Shown here in pieces: positions 11,855 to 13,095 of a stretch of 13,095 nucleotides of DNA. The notes under the pieces are model-generated. The model worked only from the letters and a program-made list of their open reading frames with translations, ran no database searches and was not told the DNA's origin. Positions within the stretch are counted from its first letter, which is position 1; each line of letters opens with the position of its first letter. The position numbers and the translations under genes were made by a program. This stretch comes from an uncultured Micrococcales bacterium (GTDB taxonomy: Bacteria; Actinomycetota; Actinomycetes; Actinomycetales; Microbacteriaceae): contig CAIYTL010000243.1 in assembly GCA_903929105.1 (NCBI GenBank), forward strand, positions 1 through 13,095, written 5' to 3'.

Positions 11855-13095
11855 ATGAAACTCAATCTTAAAAAAGCGCTAGGAATCACAACCGGTCTCG
11901 CGACCGTTGCAGTGAACCTAATTGCGACTGCAACCGGTGCAAACGCAGCCACTGTGGCTGGCTGTGGCGATGCTCCGGCTGGGGGCACTCTTACAAACGA
12001 GGGCAGCTACTGTCAGCTCGTTTTTGACACCGCTGGTTCACACGAATGGACCCTGCCAGCCGGAATCACCGGTCTAACCGCACTTCTTGTTGGCGGCGGC
12101 GGTGGCTCTGGTCCTGGCTATGGCAGCTCTACTGGCGGCGGCTGGGGTTACGGCGGCAATGGCGGCGACGTAGTCTATAGCGATCTTTCAACTGAACCGG
12201 CCTCTACAGTTCTAACTGCAGTTGTTGGTGACGGAGGTGCGGCTGCTGCCGGCACCAGCACAGCTACTGCAGGCGGCTCAAGCTCGATCAGCTCAACCAG
12301 CGGTGCGCTTGCAACAGCTGTTGGCGGCATCGGCGACTCAGGCTATGGCGGTGCCTACACTGGCACCTATGCCGGATACTACGGCAACGGCGCAGGCGTG
12401 AATGGAACCTCCACTTCAGAGGCTGGCCTAAACCCAAAGAACGACGTTGCAGCACCATCGCTGTTCAGCGACCTCAACTATGAATACGGCCGCGGAGGCA
12501 TCGTCTATCAAGACACCGCTGGTGCTCAGACCATTGGTCAAGGCGGCAGCGTTGTTGCGGTAGCAGACTTTTCAGAAATTCAAGGTGCAGGCACCGCGGG
12601 CACAGTGATTTATCGCTACACGCTTGCATCTGCAATTACTTTGACGGCCGACAAGTCTTCGATTTCGAATGGTGAGAGCGCTACTTTCACCACGAACGCT
12701 TCGGCAGACCAGCTGGCAGCTCTCTTTGTTGATGGCACTTATGCCGGCGATGGTCCTTACAGCACAGCACCGAACCCAATTGACTGGTCATTCTTTGGTG
12801 GTTGCGACACTCACGTTGTAACACTTCGTTTGTATGACGCTTTGACCGTAGACACTCCGCCAACACCGTCATACTCTGACCCGTACGCTGCAAGTGCCGA
12901 GGTTACCTTCGTAGCCGACCCAAGCGCTTGTGACCCTGCGATCACATTGACGGCTGACAAGACTTCAATCTCGAACGGTGAGGGCGTCAACTTTACAAGC
13001 AACGCTCCTGGGAGTCGTTTGAACGCTGTGTTCCTTGATGGTGTCTTCTATGGCGATGGTTCATACGAGACCACTCCGAACCCGTTTGACTGGTC
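11855..13095 (+). CDS. Secreted glycine-rich protein with tandem Ig-like repeats, 3' end missing
   Basis: The frame is open to the right edge, giving 413 complete codons. A signal peptide (1-31, ending GANA) is followed by a glycine-rich domain (about 35-260) that opens EWTLPAGITGLTALLVGGGG and runs through Gly/Ser/Tyr-rich stretches such as GGGWGYGGNGGDVVYS; this is the pattern of secreted glycine-rich domains known from many bacterial surface proteins. From residue 261 there is a repeat of 102 residues beginning ITLTADKSSISNGES, and a second copy ITLTADKTSISNGEG runs off the window. Cysteines in GGCDTH and PSACDP probably form a disulfide per repeat. The ATG at 11855 follows the purine-rich AAGAAGAG closely. 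The close spacing to the ligase gene suggests co-transcription. Anchor type is unknown because the C-terminus is outside. Probably a surface adhesin or matrix protein. Confidence 0.82.
   Translation, partial: MKLNLKKALGITTGLATVAVNLIATATGANAATVAGCGDAPAGGTLTNEGSYCQLVFDTAGSHEWTLPAGITGLTALLVGGGGGSGPGYGSSTGGGWGYGGNGGDVVYSDLSTEPASTVLTAVVGDGGAAAAGTSTATAGGSSSISSTSGALATAVGGIGDSGYGGAYTGTYAGYYGNGAGVNGTSTSEAGLNPKNDVAAPSLFSDLNYEYGRGGIVYQDTAGAQTIGQGGSVVAVADFSEIQGAGTAGTVIYRYTLASAITLTADKSSISNGESATFTTNASADQLAALFVDGTYAGDGPYSTAPNPIDWSFFGGCDTHVVTLRLYDALTVDTPPTPSYSDPYAASAEVTFVADPSACDPAITLTADKTSISNGEGVNFTSNAPGSRLNAVFLDGVFYGDGSYETTPNPFDW
12635..13095 (+). repeat. Tandem 306-bp repeat encoding Ig-like domains
   Basis: The first unit spans 12635-12940 and the second starts at 12941 and is cut by the window edge after 155 bases. 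The units match at ITLTADK-SISNGE, at the LDGVFYGDGSY / VDGTYAGDGPY segments and at PNPxDW. More copies may follow outside the window. Confidence 0.85.

Noticed and set aside
12687..13002. Two minus-strand open frames near the right edge
   Set aside because: They are shadows of the plus-strand secreted repeat protein, which has a signal peptide, ribosome binding site and repeats.

Overview
The window most resembles a small-genome freshwater actinobacterium of the Microbacteriaceae (Luna / Rhodoluna / Aquiluna type). The grounds are an actinorhodopsin-type proton pump (9313-10086, minus), moderate G+C, short intergenic gaps, frequent GTG/TTG starts, and actinobacterial-style DUF393, DUF3494 and sortase proteins. 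The taxonomic call is inference from protein character, not from a marker gene.

Layout. Bases 2-3268 are compact housekeeping and accessory genes: the end of a LysE-type exporter, an AlkA-like DNA glycosylase, a class-C-type serine hydrolase, a YCII-domain protein with a nitroreductase, and a DCC/DUF393 thiol protein. Bases 3279-8768 (all minus) form a block of four exported or membrane proteins. In transcription order these are a 940-residue surface protein with two copies of a long glycan-binding-like unit, a 267-residue secreted protein of unknown function, a DUF3494 (ice-binding-like) protein with a C-terminal wall-sorting signal, and a sortase. Bases 9010-10086 hold a two-helix membrane protein and the rhodopsin, convergent on a shared terminator. 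Bases 10406-13095 hold an acyl/aryl-CoA-ligase-like enzyme followed 15 bases later by a secreted glycine-rich, Ig-repeat protein that runs off the right edge.

The genes read as a cell-envelope and light-use neighbourhood. The most interesting part is the ice-binding-like protein and sortase pair. The sorting signal ends in Asp (LPNTD) instead of Gly, the sortase has no arginine after its catalytic cysteine, and the 5' leader of the mRNA can bury the ribosome binding site in a perfect 13-bp stem. The large surface protein has its own regulatory front: a perfect 14-bp inverted repeat that reads as two back-to-back LacI-family operators, and a second hairpin over its ribosome binding site. No RNA genes, CRISPR arrays, insertion sequences or phage genes were seen.
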